Below, one piece after another: positions 9,485 through 19,383 of a stretch of DNA of 58,599 bases; the stretch's first letter is position 1; each line of letters opens with the position of its first letter. The DNA comes from an uncultured Clostridia bacterium (GTDB taxonomy: Bacteria > Bacillota > Clostridia > Christensenellales > UBA1242). The position numbers and the translations under genes are program-made. Under the pieces are notes generated by a model. That model made no database searches, was not told the DNA's origin, and saw nothing but the letters and a program-made list of their open reading frames with translations. Location: contig CALVMU010000006.1 in the NCBI GenBank assembly GCA_944348085.1, positions 1-58,599 on the forward strand, in the 5' to 3' direction.

Positions 9485-10357
9485 TTTTTCGCAGTCATCT
9501 GAACTAATTTTATAGCCATTTGGAAAAATATCCATATACAAACCTTTTGCTGGTTTTAAATCATCACCCTCTCTTTTTATTTTTTTCAATCTTTTTGCGA
9601 TAATCCTGTCCCTTGCTTCTTTTGGCAAAGCATCAAATAAATCGTGGTTCAAGTAATATGTCGGATTAAATCCTAAAACCAACCCCTTCAAATATTGGTT
9701 TCTTGTTTTCTCGTCCAATCTTGTTTCAAATTCTTTAAATCTTTTTCCAACTGGAATGTCACTAACTTTTTTCTTTTGAGCTTTTCCAATTGCATAATAT
9801 TCTTTGGCTATATTGTCAAATAGATTTTTTCCAACTATAGCTTTTATGTCATTAATTGTCTCAAATCCTATGTTTGCAAAAGTATCTTCCAAATCCTTTT
9901 TTATTTTAAAATATTTTGAAGAAAGCATACCCTCTTCCAGCTCTTTCAACTTTTTAATAAGAAAATCTTCCACCATAAGCATGGTAAACATAGTTATGTA
10001 GTCACTATACTGAGCATCTTCTTGAATATCAAATACCTGTTCGCTTTTGAGATAAATCTGCCAATCGATATATGTGCTATCATATTTAAAGATACTCAAA
10101 TGAACTTTGTGATTTTCCTCATTTTCCAAAACAGCATTTCTTTTCCACTGATATATTTTTGTGCCCACAACATCAAAAAAGTTGCCAATTTTGTATAAAC
10201 TTTTTTCTGAAAATGTAAAATAGTCTTGATTTTCTTGCGAAACAAATTCATGCCCTGGCAAATCAACTTTTTCAGACGCAATAAGAAAAAGATTGTCTAT
10301 TCTTGCAAAATCAAAGACTTCACCTTGGCCCTTTCCCTTCTTATTAGCTTTTCCCAT
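9482..10357 (-). CDS. Hypothetical cytoplasmic protein, 291 aa
   Basis: I do not recognise this protein. It is soluble, with no membrane segment or signal peptide, and largely helical in its C-terminal half, with a lysine-rich start (MGKANKKGKGQG). The N-terminal third has many aromatic residues (KIYQW, DWQIYLK). The C-terminus ends with LYMDIFPNGYKISSDDCEK. The start ATG follows an AAAGGAG site. It is a single-gene unit between two terminators (9450-9484 and 10432-10459). Confidence 0.7.
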   Translation of the reverse strand: MGKANKKGKGQGEVFDFARIDNLFLIASEKVDLPGHEFVSQENQDYFTFSEKSLYKIGNFFDVVGTKIYQWKRNAVLENEENHKVHLSIFKYDSTYIDWQIYLKSEQVFDIQEDAQYSDYITMFTMLMVEDFLIKKLKELEEGMLSSKYFKIKKDLEDTFANIGFETINDIKAIVGKNLFDNIAKEYYAIGKAQKKKVSDIPVGKRFKEFETRLDEKTRNQYLKGLVLGFNPTYYLNHDLFDALPKEARDRIIAKRLKKIKREGDDLKPAKGLYMDIFPNGYKISSDDCEK

Positions 10358-10431
10358 TCCTTTCTCCTTTTTTATTTATTTTATCAAAGTTTTGTATGTT
10401 TGTCAATCCTGTAAAAATGTTGTAAATCCAA

Positions 10432-10459
10432 CAAAAAAACTGCAATTTTGCAGTTTTTT
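10432..10459 (-). terminator. Terminator of the ftsH operon
   Basis: A perfect 8-bp stem (AACTGCAA with TTGCAGTT, 2-nt loop) just beyond the stop of the membrane protein gene is followed on the minus strand by T6. Confidence 0.75.
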
Positions 10460-10460
10460 A

Positions 10461-11147
10461 TTATAATTCCATTGCATAGTCATAAAGGCTGTAAGACTGA
10501 GCCTCCACTGTGATTTTGACCATTGTTGGATAGTTGCCATAGTCCATAACGCCAAAATAGTAAGTCACTTCAGTTGAATTTTCATCGCTTGAAATGGTGA
10601 AATAAACATCTTTATAGAAGATTGCGTTGTCACTATATCTTCCATCAAGCACAGTTCCGTTTGAATGATAGATTGATTGGTCTTCGGTAAAGCGGAAATG
10701 AACATAGTTTGAACCAAGCCTGCTTGAAAGAGCACTGCTTATTCCATAGCCACTTCCATTTGAATAGCTTTCATAAAATCTTTCGCTTGTGTCGCTTGCG
10801 CCTGTTCCAACATATTCGATGTTATAGCCATAGACATTGCCAGTGAAAATTGAAGACAAGATTGATGTGCTGAGTGCACTATTATAGATCGCCATAAACT
10901 CATCATATCTTTCGTCGCCTTTTGAAAATGAAATAACATCTGTCTTTCCATCAACTGTGATGTCAACATACTCAGGATTGTTATCAAATCGAGGTTTAAG
11001 GTCAATTCTAAGGCAAGCGAGCAAAATTATCACAAAAGCAAGAATAAGGCAAAGGGAAAGAATTATCGAATTTGTGATAATTCTTTTCTTTTTCATCTTT
11101 GCCATATATTGATCATCAATTGATTGAACTTTTACAGTGTCAGCCAT
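10461..11147 (-). CDS. Single-pass membrane protein downstream of ftsH
   Basis: A 228-aa protein with a basic N-terminus (MKKKRIITNS) and one transmembrane helix (about residues 25-46), leaving a C-terminal domain of about 180 residues outside. That domain is rich in Ser, Tyr and Asp and ends DYAMEL. No known family is recognised. It begins 14 bp after ftsH with its own GAAGGAG site, so the two are co-transcribed; a role as an FtsH partner or substrate is only suggested by position. Confidence 0.7.
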   Translation of the reverse strand: MADTVKVQSIDDQYMAKMKKKRIITNSIILSLCLILAFVIILLACLRIDLKPRFDNNPEYVDITVDGKTDVISFSKGDERYDEFMAIYNSALSTSILSSIFTGNVYGYNIEYVGTGASDTSERFYESYSNGSGYGISSALSSRLGSNYVHFRFTEDQSIYHSNGTVLDGRYSDNAIFYKDVYFTISSDENSTEVTYYFGVMDYGNYPTMVKITVEAQSYSLYDYAMEL

Positions 11148-11161
11148 GTTTGCTCCTTCAA

Positions 11162-13426
11162 TTAGTTGTTGTTATCGTCTTTTTTGTTCTTTTTATCGGC
11201 GTCTTTGCTTGTCTCAGCTTCTTCAGGCTTTTTCGCCCTTGTTTTCTTAGGCTTTTCAGCTTGACTGACTTCATTATCTTTTTCTTGAGGCTTTTTGTCA
11301 AGCGTTTTTGCCTTTTTAGAAATTGCGTTTTCCGTTTTTTCTTCCTCAGCCTGCTCTTTTGGCTCAGGTTGAAGATATGCCTTCTTGATATTTTCAAATT
11401 CTTCTTCAGTGATAATGCCAGCGCTTAAAAGTCTTTGTCCTTCTTTGATCTTCTCTTCAATTGCCTTTGCTCTGCGCTCTTCTTCAAGGCGTTTGCGCTC
11501 TTTTTCTTCTTTTTTGCGTTGTTCATGTTCTCTTATGTCCATGATCTCTGCAACTTCTTTTGCTGTTTTGCCTTGAATAAGAAGGTCAATTTCATCTTTA
11601 TTGATTGTTTCGTGGCTGAGAAGAAGCTCTGCCATTTCGTCGAGAAGTTTGCGATTGTCAGTCAAAATTTTCTTTGCGCGTTTATAGTTATAGTCCAAGA
11701 TTTGTCTTATTTCGTCATCAGCTTCAGCCGCAAGTTTTTCTGAGAAGTCTGAGCGTGTTTGATAATCTCTTCCAATAAACACTTGCTGATCGTTTGAAAG
11801 ACCAAGGAAACCAAGGTTTTTGCTCATACCCCAATTGTATACCATTTTGTGAGCAATCTTTGTGGCTTGAGCAATATCGCTTGAAGCACCTGTTGTGATG
11901 TCTTTAAACACAATTTCTTCAGCAATTCTTCCACCCATGCACATTGCGATTTCGTCCATCAAATGATTGCAAGACATATATGAATTGTCATTTTCTGGTC
12001 TTTGCATGGTGTAGCCACCAGCCATTCCACGAGGGATGATTGAAACTTCTTGAATTTCATCTGTATGGTCGAGAAGTTTGCCAAGGATTGCGTGGCCAGA
12101 CTCGTGATAAGCTGTGATTTTTTTGTCTTTCTCGGTGACCATTCTGCTCTTCTTTTGAGGTCCCATAGTCACCTTGTTGATGCCCTCTTGAATGTCGGTC
12201 ATTGTGATTTTTGGTCTGTTTGCGCGTGCTGCCAAAATGGCTGCCTCGTTAAGCATGTTTTCAATGTCCGCACCAGTAAAGCCAACTGTGATTTTTGCAA
12301 GGGTTTTAAAGTCTACGCTTTCGTCGATAGGTTTGTTTCTTGCATGAATTTTAAGAATACCCTCTCTTCCTCTCACATCAGGAATGTTGACATAAACTTG
12401 TCTGTCAAATCTGCCTGGTCTAAGAAGAGCTGGGTCAAGAACATCTGCTCTGTTTGTTGCAGCAAGCACAATTATGCCTTCATTTGGCTCAAAGCCATCC
12501 ATTTCAACAAGAAGTTGGTTGAGGGTTTGTTCGCGTTCATCATTTCCGCCGCCAAGTCCTGCACCACGTTGACGACCAACTGCGTCAATTTCATCGATAA
12601 ACACAATGCATGGTTTGTTTTTCTTGGCTTGCTCGAACAGATCACGAACTCTGGATGCGCCCACGCCGACAAACATTTCAACAAAGTCAGAACCACTTAT
12701 AAACACAAATGGAACATTTGCTTCACCAGCAATAGCCCTTGCAAGCAAGGTTTTACCTGTTCCTGGAGGTCCAACCAAGAGCACACCTTTTGGGATTCTT
12801 GCCCCGAGTTGAGTGAATTTTGATGGATTTTTCAAAAATTCAACGATTTCAGCAAGTTCTTCTTTCTCTTCGTCTGCACCTGCAACATCAGAAAATCTGA
12901 CTTGACTGTTTGTATAAGAGCGAGCTTTGCTCTTGCCAAAACTCATAGCGCCTTTGTTTGAAGAATTGATAAGTCTGAAAATCATCCAAATGATAAAGAT
13001 GCCAAATGCAAGATAGAGAATTGGATAGAGAATATCCCAGAAATCAACGCCCTGAACTGAAGGAATGACAGTTATGCTTGGCTGATTTGTTCTGATGTAT
13101 TCCAAAAGCTGTTCAATTTGACCGTCAAATGACTTAAAGTTTAAATAGTAGTCGCTGTAGTTTGGGAAAGAATCTGCATATCTTGAGCCTTCCACCAAGA
13201 AATAGATTGTATCACCTGTATAATAAATTGATTGTGCTTTCTGTGGCTCACCTGTTGTGTCACTCACATAGGTTCCGTCAACAAGCTCATAAGCATCGTT
13301 AAAGTTATCCAGTCTCTCGCCCGAATAGCCTGTGTTTGTAAAGATAAGCACAATAAGCAAAATTGCTATTAATAACAAAAATAGATATGAAAATCTAAAT
13401 TTAGGTTTTTGGTTGTTTTCGTTCAA
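11162..13426 (-). CDS. ftsH: ATP-dependent zinc metalloprotease FtsH
   Basis: A 754-aa membrane-bound AAA protease that degrades misfolded membrane proteins and short-lived regulators. It has two N-terminal membrane segments flanking an external loop, Walker A GPPGTGKT (near residue 217), Walker [15 protein letters not shown], the arginine-finger region [13 protein letters not shown] and the zinc site HESGH (near 441). Typical FtsH proteins have about 610-650 residues; this one continues into a charged coiled coil and a low-complexity Lys/Glu tail of more than 100 residues. The start is a TTG at 13426 behind AGGAGG, with no better ATG. It heads a two-gene operon. Confidence 0.97.
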   Translation of the reverse strand: MNENNQKPKFRFSYLFLLLIAILLIVLIFTNTGYSGERLDNFNDAYELVDGTYVSDTTGEPQKAQSIYYTGDTIYFLVEGSRYADSFPNYSDYYLNFKSFDGQIEQLLEYIRTNQPSITVIPSVQGVDFWDILYPILYLAFGIFIIWMIFRLINSSNKGAMSFGKSKARSYTNSQVRFSDVAGADEEKEELAEIVEFLKNPSKFTQLGARIPKGVLLVGPPGTGKTLLARAIAGEANVPFVFISGSDFVEMFVGVGASRVRDLFEQAKKNKPCIVFIDEIDAVGRQRGAGLGGGNDEREQTLNQLLVEMDGFEPNEGIIVLAATNRADVLDPALLRPGRFDRQVYVNIPDVRGREGILKIHARNKPIDESVDFKTLAKITVGFTGADIENMLNEAAILAARANRPKITMTDIQEGINKVTMGPQKKSRMVTEKDKKITAYHESGHAILGKLLDHTDEIQEVSIIPRGMAGGYTMQRPENDNSYMSCNHLMDEIAMCMGGRIAEEIVFKDITTGASSDIAQATKIAHKMVYNWGMSKNLGFLGLSNDQQVFIGRDYQTRSDFSEKLAAEADDEIRQILDYNYKRAKKILTDNRKLLDEMAELLLSHETINKDEIDLLIQGKTAKEVAEIMDIREHEQRKKEEKERKRLEEERRAKAIEEKIKEGQRLLSAGIITEEEFENIKKAYLQPEPKEQAEEEKTENAISKKAKTLDKKPQEKDNEVSQAEKPKKTRAKKPEEAETSKDADKKNKKDDNNN

Positions 13427-13460
13427 TTTTCCTGCCTCCTATCATTATTTAGACTATCAT

Positions 13461-13489
13461 ATTCTATCATAAAAATAAAATTTACACAA
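13461..13489 (-). promoter_or_regulatory. Candidate ftsH promoter
   Basis: On the minus strand a TTGTGT box and a TAGAAT box are separated by 17 nt, about 30 nt upstream of the AGGAGG site of ftsH. Confidence 0.4.
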
Positions 13490-13556
13490 ATGATAAAAAG
13501 CTTTTTTTTGATATTTTTCAACTTTTTTTGATTTAAGACATTATTAGTCAAGATTT

Positions 13557-14933
13557 TCAACCATCTTGTCTTATCTTCATGTTAAGCATAAAAGTTATAT
13601 TATTTAAATAATCCTCTTTATCATTCAAGGAAGATAAAAACTTTTCAAAGTTTTTTCTGTTGCCTCGATAAAACTCGTCATAGACATTTATCACATCAGC
13701 CTTGCTGTCTCGCAAAATTTTAAGCATTCGAGCAAACTCAGAGCGAATCTTCTTCTCGATTGCAGAGGCAATTTCGTCAGAAATCTTTGTGGACTGAGCG
13801 TTTTGCTTTATCTCTTGCCCCTTAGTGTCAATTTCAGTGAGTTGAACTCCGATTGAAACATTTGCGATAAAAATTGGAATCCCATTCTGAAAATCTGTCT
13901 GAATGGCAACCTGTTTGTTTTTAAGCAAAAAGGTCATGTCAACCGTTTTTCCACACTCACATTTGACATTTTCAACCGTTATGCTGTCTAAAGAGCGCTT
14001 TTCACTTAAAAGATTTATGCTGTTTAAGTTGTCAACATCAAGTTTTGCCACTTTTTTGCCCTCTCTAAGCACAACCGCATCAGCTTTGTTTAAAATTTGG
14101 CTCTGCCCTTCAAGAGAGCCTCTCTGTTTTTCACCTTCGTTTTGAGAGGCCTCGTCTCCGCCTGATGAACCTCCGCCTGAAGAACTTGCAACCGCACTTC
14201 CGCCACCTGAAGAGCCTGCGTTTGACGAGCCTGCTTGTTCACCTCCGCTTTGTCCACCGCTTTGACCTCCTGCGTTTTGAGCGCCACTATCACTTGAACC
14301 TTGACCGCTCCCGCCACCTGAAGACTCTTCTTTGACATGTTCAATAAAGCCAATAAGAGAAGATTTATGCGGACTGTAATAGCCTTTGTAAAAAGCCTCC
14401 AAAGATGTGTCGGTTATATAGACTTCATTTGCGTTGTAAGAGATCAGTTGATCAAGCTTTAAGCCCAAATTTTTTTCAAGTGAATCTGTTGCCATAAGAA
14501 GTTCTTTTGCTGATGTGTTTGTGCATACAAAAACGGTGTTTTCTGGAAGCGAAATCACTCGAGAAAGATAGTCAAGAGAAGAAGACACATCTTCTTCCAG
14601 CATCTTTTCGTTGACTACAGTGGTTTTCGCATGCGAAAGACCAATATCTTTGCCCAAAGTGAGCTGAGCATCCAAAACCGCCTCTGAAACAGAAGAGCCC
14701 TTTCCTGAAACCACAGAATTTGACTGCTCAAATTCCTGATTTGGTTTTGGAATAAATGTAAGAAAGGAAATTTCATATTCATCATCCACCCTGTCAAGAC
14801 CAATTGCAAGCACAATGGCTCGTCTTCTGCTCTCTCCTGGTGAAAAAAGTGCATAAGGCGTGAAAAACAACAAAATTATCACCAAAACTATGATAAATGG
14901 ATATCTTTCTATTGCATTAAGAATCTTTTTCAT
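13557..14933 (-). CDS. gerC: Spore germination protein, Ger(x)C family
   Basis: The third subunit of a GerA-type germinant receptor, 458 aa. The N-terminal part (AIVLAIGLDRVDDEYEISF) and the C-terminal domain (SEFARMLKILRDSKADVINV) match the Ger(x)C family. Two things are odd. Family members are normally lipoproteins with a lipobox cysteine, whereas here the N-terminus is a membrane helix (about 12-30) with no cysteine. A Ser/Gly/Gln-rich stretch of about 70 residues is inserted near the middle. The gene overlaps gerB by 17 bp and has a GAGGTGA site, so it is translationally tied to the operon. Confidence 0.85.
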   Translation of the reverse strand: MKKILNAIERYPFIIVLVIILLFFTPYALFSPGESRRRAIVLAIGLDRVDDEYEISFLTFIPKPNQEFEQSNSVVSGKGSSVSEAVLDAQLTLGKDIGLSHAKTTVVNEKMLEEDVSSSLDYLSRVISLPENTVFVCTNTSAKELLMATDSLEKNLGLKLDQLISYNANEVYITDTSLEAFYKGYYSPHKSSLIGFIEHVKEESSGGGSGQGSSDSGAQNAGGQSGGQSGGEQAGSSNAGSSGGGSAVASSSGGGSSGGDEASQNEGEKQRGSLEGQSQILNKADAVVLREGKKVAKLDVDNLNSINLLSEKRSLDSITVENVKCECGKTVDMTFLLKNKQVAIQTDFQNGIPIFIANVSIGVQLTEIDTKGQEIKQNAQSTKISDEIASAIEKKIRSEFARMLKILRDSKADVINVYDEFYRGNRKNFEKFLSSLNDKEDYLNNITFMLNMKIRQDG

Positions 14934-16005
14934 CTTTCACCTCGCTTTTATGCTTAAATGAAAGCGCGTAAAACAAAATTGGCAAAAGATAGCTTGTAAG
15001 AATGGCAAGATAGGGCAAAATGTTTGATGCAAGGTCTATCATAACCTCATATTTTGCAATCAAAACAAGATAAATGACGGCAAAAAGAATGTCAAAAACA
15101 ACAATTGCGTATTTGATTGAAAGTTTGCTGAAAACCATGACAAAACAATCACAAAATGCAGTATGGAAAATTTCAAGCTGAAACAGACCAAGCGTCATAA
15201 TGGTCAGCATTGCAACTATGTCAAGTCTTCCGATTGCGTTAAACTGCACCGAAAAAACCAAAAGGTCTGCAAGCGCATTGTTGTGCATAAATGATGTAAG
15301 CTGATATTTTGAATAGAAGATTGTGAAAATTGCAAGCACAAAAATGATGCCTACAAGAGCAAAAAGCATAACCTTTTTTGCTTCACCCTTTTTGATTGTT
15401 ATGCGGTCGATAAAGATAAAAAGCACCAAATAGTCACCAAAGGCAAACAAACATTTCCAGGCTGATGAAAACATAGAAGAAACAGGTGCCACAAAAAGCA
15501 TTGGCATTGTTATGTCGGTAAAGAAGGCAATTGCAAGGCAAAACACGATGCCAACCACAACCAAATAATAAAACATTTCAAAAGTTCTGCTCATCGAGCG
15601 AAGACCAATAGCTGCTGCATGATTGATGACTGGAATAAGGCAGATAAGCGCCAAAAAGCCAAATTCGTCTTGATAGACAAGGTCTTTCAAATAGACAAAA
15701 AGGACTGAATAGGTCAGCATTGTTTTAAACAGAAAAAACACCAAAAAGACAAAAATTATCGTTTTTGCAATGATTTTTCCAAGTTTTTCTTGCAAAATGT
15801 TTAAAAAAGTTTGATTTGGATAGTTTTTCTTGAGTTTTAAAAAGACCAGCAAAATCAAAAATTCAATCAAGAAAAGAGTTAGCATAACAAAAATTGAATC
15901 GGCGTCTGAACTTTTATACAATATGGAAGGAAGCACCAAAATTTTGTTGGCAAGAATTGTCAGAAAAACAATAATGCCTGTTTGTCTGGCTGAAATCGTT
16001 TTCAT
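14917..16005 (-). CDS. gerB: Spore germination permease, GerB family
   Basis: A 362-aa integral membrane protein with ten or more hydrophobic segments, of the APC-superfamily endospore germination permease family. The N-terminus (ISARQTGIIVFLTILANKIL) is typical. GerB subunits bind the germinant, usually an amino acid, in the inner spore membrane; the ligand cannot be told here. The start overlaps the gerA stop by 4 bp (ATGA). Confidence 0.9.
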   Translation of the reverse strand: MKTISARQTGIIVFLTILANKILVLPSILYKSSDADSIFVMLTLFLIEFLILLVFLKLKKNYPNQTFLNILQEKLGKIIAKTIIFVFLVFFLFKTMLTYSVLFVYLKDLVYQDEFGFLALICLIPVINHAAAIGLRSMSRTFEMFYYLVVVGIVFCLAIAFFTDITMPMLFVAPVSSMFSSAWKCLFAFGDYLVLFIFIDRITIKKGEAKKVMLFALVGIIFVLAIFTIFYSKYQLTSFMHNNALADLLVFSVQFNAIGRLDIVAMLTIMTLGLFQLEIFHTAFCDCFVMVFSKLSIKYAIVVFDILFAVIYLVLIAKYEVMIDLASNILPYLAILTSYLLPILFYALSFKHKSEVKDEKDS

Positions 16006-17423
16006 CTTTCCCTCCCCTTGCCGTTTGGAAATGACCGAGGCATGTTTTTATTGGCGCCAATTGGTCGTTTGATAAGGCCGTCTTGCAGGTCGTCTTTAAT
16101 CCTTGGAGCATACGGCGCCATGTATGGAGTGTGATAATCATCCAAAGTGTTTAAATAGTTGACAACATAAATAAAACCTGAAACAATGCCCAAAATTCCA
16201 AGTGAACCACCCAAAATGATAAACAAAACTTGCAAAACAGTTATTTGACTTTGCTGCTCTGGCACTGTGTAGAGCGCAATTTTTGAAAGAGCGGTGATGA
16301 TGACTCCTGGTGGAGAAATAAGCCCTGCCTTTACGCCTGTGTCGCCCAAGATAAGCGCGCCGACAATGCTTGTTGCAAGTCCAAGATAACTTGGAAGACG
16401 AAGACTGACCTCATACAAAATTTGGAAAAGCAAAAATATAAACAAAATTTCCAAAAATGGCGTAAAAGGAAGCCCTTGCGTTGTGTCGGCAATGGTTATC
16501 AAAAAGTTTAGTGGCAAAATGTTGTAGTGAAAAAGCTGAAGAGCAAGATAAAATCCTGGCGCAACGATGGCAATCAAAAGACCGCACATTCTGATAAAGC
16601 GCACAAGGCTTGCATAGTGATGGTTTGTGTAGTAATCATTGCTCGACTGCATGTCTTCCATCAAAATAAATGGCACTGTAAGCACAATTGGTGAGTTGTC
16701 AACAATGATTGCAACTTTGCCTTCAAGCATTTTTGCAGCAACGATGTCTGGTTTTTCTGAATTGCCAATCTGTTTAAAAAGCGAGTTTGGTCTTTTTTCC
16801 AGATATGAAAGTATGTAGTATGAGTCGACAACCCCATCAATTTTGATGTTTTCAATCTTTTTTTTGACCTCGCGAATAACCCTTTTGTCAGCCACTCCGT
16901 CAATGTAAGAAACAACAACTTTGGTTTGCGACTTCTCTCCAACAATCAAGGTTGAAAAGACAAGGTCTTTGGTGTGAAGCCTTCGTCTAAGAAGCGTCAT
17001 ATTGGTTTTAAAATCTTCAACAAAGCCCTCTCTTGGACCTTGAATAACTGGTGAAGTTGGTGGCTCTGACGGCGTTCTTGTTGGATATTTTGTGATATCA
17101 ACTGAAATATAGCCTTCAAAAAAGTCAGAAAAAAGAATAACCTTTCCGTCTAGAATATTTTTTTCAATCTCGCTTTCTGCAACCTCTTCAACGCCGTTGT
17201 TTTTCAAGATTTTATTTATTAAAGAGGAAATGTCAATCTGACCTTGCCACTGCTGAATTGGAAGATAGATTGCCTGCGAAAAAAGCTCGGCATCAATCAT
17301 GCTTTTTAAAAACACAAAGCCAATTGTGCCTTTTTTGGAAATAAAAATGCGAGAGCTGAAATCGTTTGTTGAGTGAAAGCTCTTTTTTAGTTTTTCAATC
17401 TGTTTTTGAACCTTTTTTTGCAT
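16002..17423 (-). CDS. gerA: Spore germination protein, GerA family
   Basis: A 473-aa subunit of the germinant receptor. It has the N-terminal soluble domain seen in GerA proteins and a C-terminal membrane region. Recognisable segments are LLRRRLHTKDLVFSTLIVG, the GKVAIIVDNSP stretch followed by PFILMEDMQSSNDYY, and GDTGVKAGLISPPGVIITAL. It is the first gene of a tight gerABC operon on the minus strand with overlapping ends. In spores such operons are usually read by sigma-G; I did not identify a convincing sigma-G promoter. The C-terminus is a basic, proline-containing tail. Confidence 0.93.
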   Translation of the reverse strand: MQKKVQKQIEKLKKSFHSTNDFSSRIFISKKGTIGFVFLKSMIDAELFSQAIYLPIQQWQGQIDISSLINKILKNNGVEEVAESEIEKNILDGKVILFSDFFEGYISVDITKYPTRTPSEPPTSPVIQGPREGFVEDFKTNMTLLRRRLHTKDLVFSTLIVGEKSQTKVVVSYIDGVADKRVIREVKKKIENIKIDGVVDSYYILSYLEKRPNSLFKQIGNSEKPDIVAAKMLEGKVAIIVDNSPIVLTVPFILMEDMQSSNDYYTNHHYASLVRFIRMCGLLIAIVAPGFYLALQLFHYNILPLNFLITIADTTQGLPFTPFLEILFIFLLFQILYEVSLRLPSYLGLATSIVGALILGDTGVKAGLISPPGVIITALSKIALYTVPEQQSQITVLQVLFIILGGSLGILGIVSGFIYVVNYLNTLDDYHTPYMAPYAPRIKDDLQDGLIKRPIGANKNMPRSFPNGKGRER

Positions 17424-17512
17424 TTATTTCACCTTTGCTCTATTATGGGCAAAGTGCAAAAAAATTATGTAAAAGAGTTTTTAGCAAAGCAATTTATAAA
17501 AATTGATAAAAT

Positions 17513-17545
17513 AAAAAAATGTGAAACAATTTCTTTCACATTTTT
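17513..17545 (-). terminator. Terminator downstream of the HU gene
   Basis: A 10-bp stem (AAATGTGAAA with TTTCACATTT) is followed by T7 on the minus strand. A second half-copy of the stem (TTTCACATTTT) lies between it and the HU stop codon. Confidence 0.7.
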
Positions 17546-17572
17546 AGATTTTGTTTCACATTTTAAATATTT

Positions 17573-17845
17573 TTAGTTGAAAAGACCTTTAAAGCTGTTT
17601 CCAAATTTGAAAGATGGAACCTTTTGAGCTGGAATTTTAACCTTTTGTTTTGTTGCAGGGTTGATGCCTTCTCTTGCTGGGCGAGTTTTAACTTCATAAG
17701 AGCCAAATCCTGCGATTTGAATTTTCTCACCTTTTTTGAGTGCATCAATGATTGTTGATGCCATAGCATCAAAAGCAATACCTGCATCTTTTTGTGTAAA
17801 GTTTGCCTTTTCAGCGAATGCTTTGATAAATTCTTGTTTGTTCAT
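17573..17845 (-). CDS. hup: HU-family DNA-binding protein
   Basis: A 90-aa histone-like protein with the full HU fold: MNKQEFIKAFAEKANFTQKD, a dimerisation core ending KGEKIQIAGFGSYEVKTRPA, and the DNA-binding arm R-x-G-x-NPAT (REGINPATKQK). It coats and bends DNA. The start at 17845 is set by an AAGGAG site 7 nt upstream; an in-frame GTG two codons earlier is less likely. The gene stands alone with its own terminator. Confidence 0.95.
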   Translation of the reverse strand: MNKQEFIKAFAEKANFTQKDAGIAFDAMASTIIDALKKGEKIQIAGFGSYEVKTRPAREGINPATKQKVKIPAQKVPSFKFGNSFKGLFN

Positions 17846-17922
17846 AATCACTCTCCTTTTTTATTTTTAAGCTTTCTAGCTTATTTCAATGATAGCACAA
17901 TTTTTGCCAAAAACCAAACGAT

Positions 17923-18783
17923 TTAACCATTCCAAGCAAAATAATCTAGAAGTTTTGGGAAAAAATATTCCAAAATGCCTTTAAGTTGATAGTAACCTCG
18001 GACAAAGAAGAGGTCAGAATAGGCACCGTTTTCAACAATTTTGACAACTTTGCCAATCACCATGTCACTTACTTTAACAGGTCCATACTCTCTGCCGTCA
18101 GTGCTGTTGGAACGATTGTCGCCCATATAGAAAATCTCGTCCTCTTCAAGCTGATAGAACAAAACGCTTCCAACTCCATCAACGGTAACCCGCCTTGTGC
18201 GAGAGGAGCTGTAAAATCTGCCGTTGATGGAAAAATAGTTTCGGAAGAAATTTCGCTCATAGATAACATTATTATACACATAAGAGGTCAAACTCTCCCA
18301 AGCAGGAAGGTCGCCGTCCATTTTTATATAGTCTTCTTCCAAAATCTCCACTTCGTTTGTGCCTGACTTAATGCGCGCAAAGTGATAATACATTTCGCCG
18401 TTCTCGCCACGACTTTTGAAGATTGAAATTTTGTCACCTCCAAAAGCAAGCACGCGTTTGATAATTGTTTGGTCGCTGTCAGGGTCTGATGGTGAACGAA
18501 TTATGACAATGTCGCCATAATCAAGTTCTCCGTCTTTGTCAACAATGCAATAATCTTGCGCCTCAGACTGCATGGTAATGTCAGGATTGAGAGTTGGTTG
18601 CATTGAGCGACCTGTTATTCTTATAAAATAATATTCCGATTGAAAAGCGCAAAAAAGAGCAATAAAAATGATAAAAAACACAAAAAAAGTGATGTAAATG
18701 GTCTTTAAGCACCTTGTTGCCACCTTTTCACATCTTTCATCTTCAAAATATTCAAACTGCACATCGTTAAAATCAAAATTCAA
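17923..18783 (-). CDS. lepB: Signal peptidase I
   Basis: A 286-aa type I signal peptidase that cleaves signal peptides outside the membrane. After a cytoplasmic N-terminus and one membrane helix (about 28-47) come the catalytic serine in GRSMQPT (Ser60), the lysine in IIKRVLAFGGDKI (Lys109) and the late box GDNRSNSTDGREYGPV. The C-terminal hydrophobic stretch is extended compared with the minimal enzyme. The start appears to be TTG at 18783 with a weak AGGA site about 10 nt upstream, so it is uncertain. Confidence 0.9.
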   Translation of the reverse strand: MNFDFNDVQFEYFEDERCEKVATRCLKTIYITFFVFFIIFIALFCAFQSEYYFIRITGRSMQPTLNPDITMQSEAQDYCIVDKDGELDYGDIVIIRSPSDPDSDQTIIKRVLAFGGDKISIFKSRGENGEMYYHFARIKSGTNEVEILEEDYIKMDGDLPAWESLTSYVYNNVIYERNFFRNYFSINGRFYSSSRTRRVTVDGVGSVLFYQLEEDEIFYMGDNRSNSTDGREYGPVKVSDMVIGKVVKIVENGAYSDLFFVRGYYQLKGILEYFFPKLLDYFAWNG

Positions 18784-18849
18784 TTTTATTATTCCTGCTT
18801 AGCCATTTTACAACAAAATGATAAACATTCCAAGCAAATTTATGCATTT

Positions 18850-19383
18850 TTATCTTGTTTTTGAAAATTTGCAACCGCAATAGTTTTGCCTATAGAGGTT
18901 ATATTTTTTTGAAAACTCTATGCTCTTTTTATAGCCGTCTTGTTTTTTATAGTTGCCTTCAACAAACTCAATCTCTTCGTCAAATGAAATGCTTTTGCCA
19001 ATGGCATTGATGATTTCTGCATTTTTATGAGGCGAAACAGTAAGAGTTGTGCCAAAACAGTCAAAACCAAGTTCCTTGGCTTTTTGCGCAGTTTTAAGCA
19101 GTCGAAGCTTAAAGCAAACAGCGCATCTGGCTCCGCCCTCTCTTTCATTTTCAAGACCTTTCACTTTTGACAAAAACTGCTCTGGAACAAACTTTTCTTC
19201 CAAAACTGGCACGCCGACAATTTGGCAGTATCTTTTTTGCTCAAAAAGGCGATGAGCAAACTCTTCGTCTGTGTCTATATTTGGATTGTAATAATAAATA
19301 GTTATATCATACTCATCTTTCAGCACATCAATAACTTGCGTTGAACAAGGACCGCAACATGAGTGAAGCAGAAGTTTTTTCAT
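18850..19383 (-). CDS. queH: Epoxyqueuosine reductase QueH
   Basis: A 177-aa enzyme of the QueH (DUF208) family, which reduces epoxyqueuosine to queuosine in tRNA, the last step of the pathway in organisms lacking QueG. The iron-sulfur and metal ligands are visible: HSCCGPC near the start, GGARCAVCFKLRL in the middle and QNYCGCKFS at the end. The start follows a GAGGAG site and overlaps the upstream hypothetical gene by 4 bp. No other queuosine genes are in the window. Confidence 0.92.
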   Translation of the reverse strand: MKKLLLHSCCGPCSTQVIDVLKDEYDITIYYYNPNIDTDEEFAHRLFEQKRYCQIVGVPVLEEKFVPEQFLSKVKGLENEREGGARCAVCFKLRLLKTAQKAKELGFDCFGTTLTVSPHKNAEIINAIGKSISFDEEIEFVEGNYKKQDGYKKSIEFSKKYNLYRQNYCGCKFSKTR

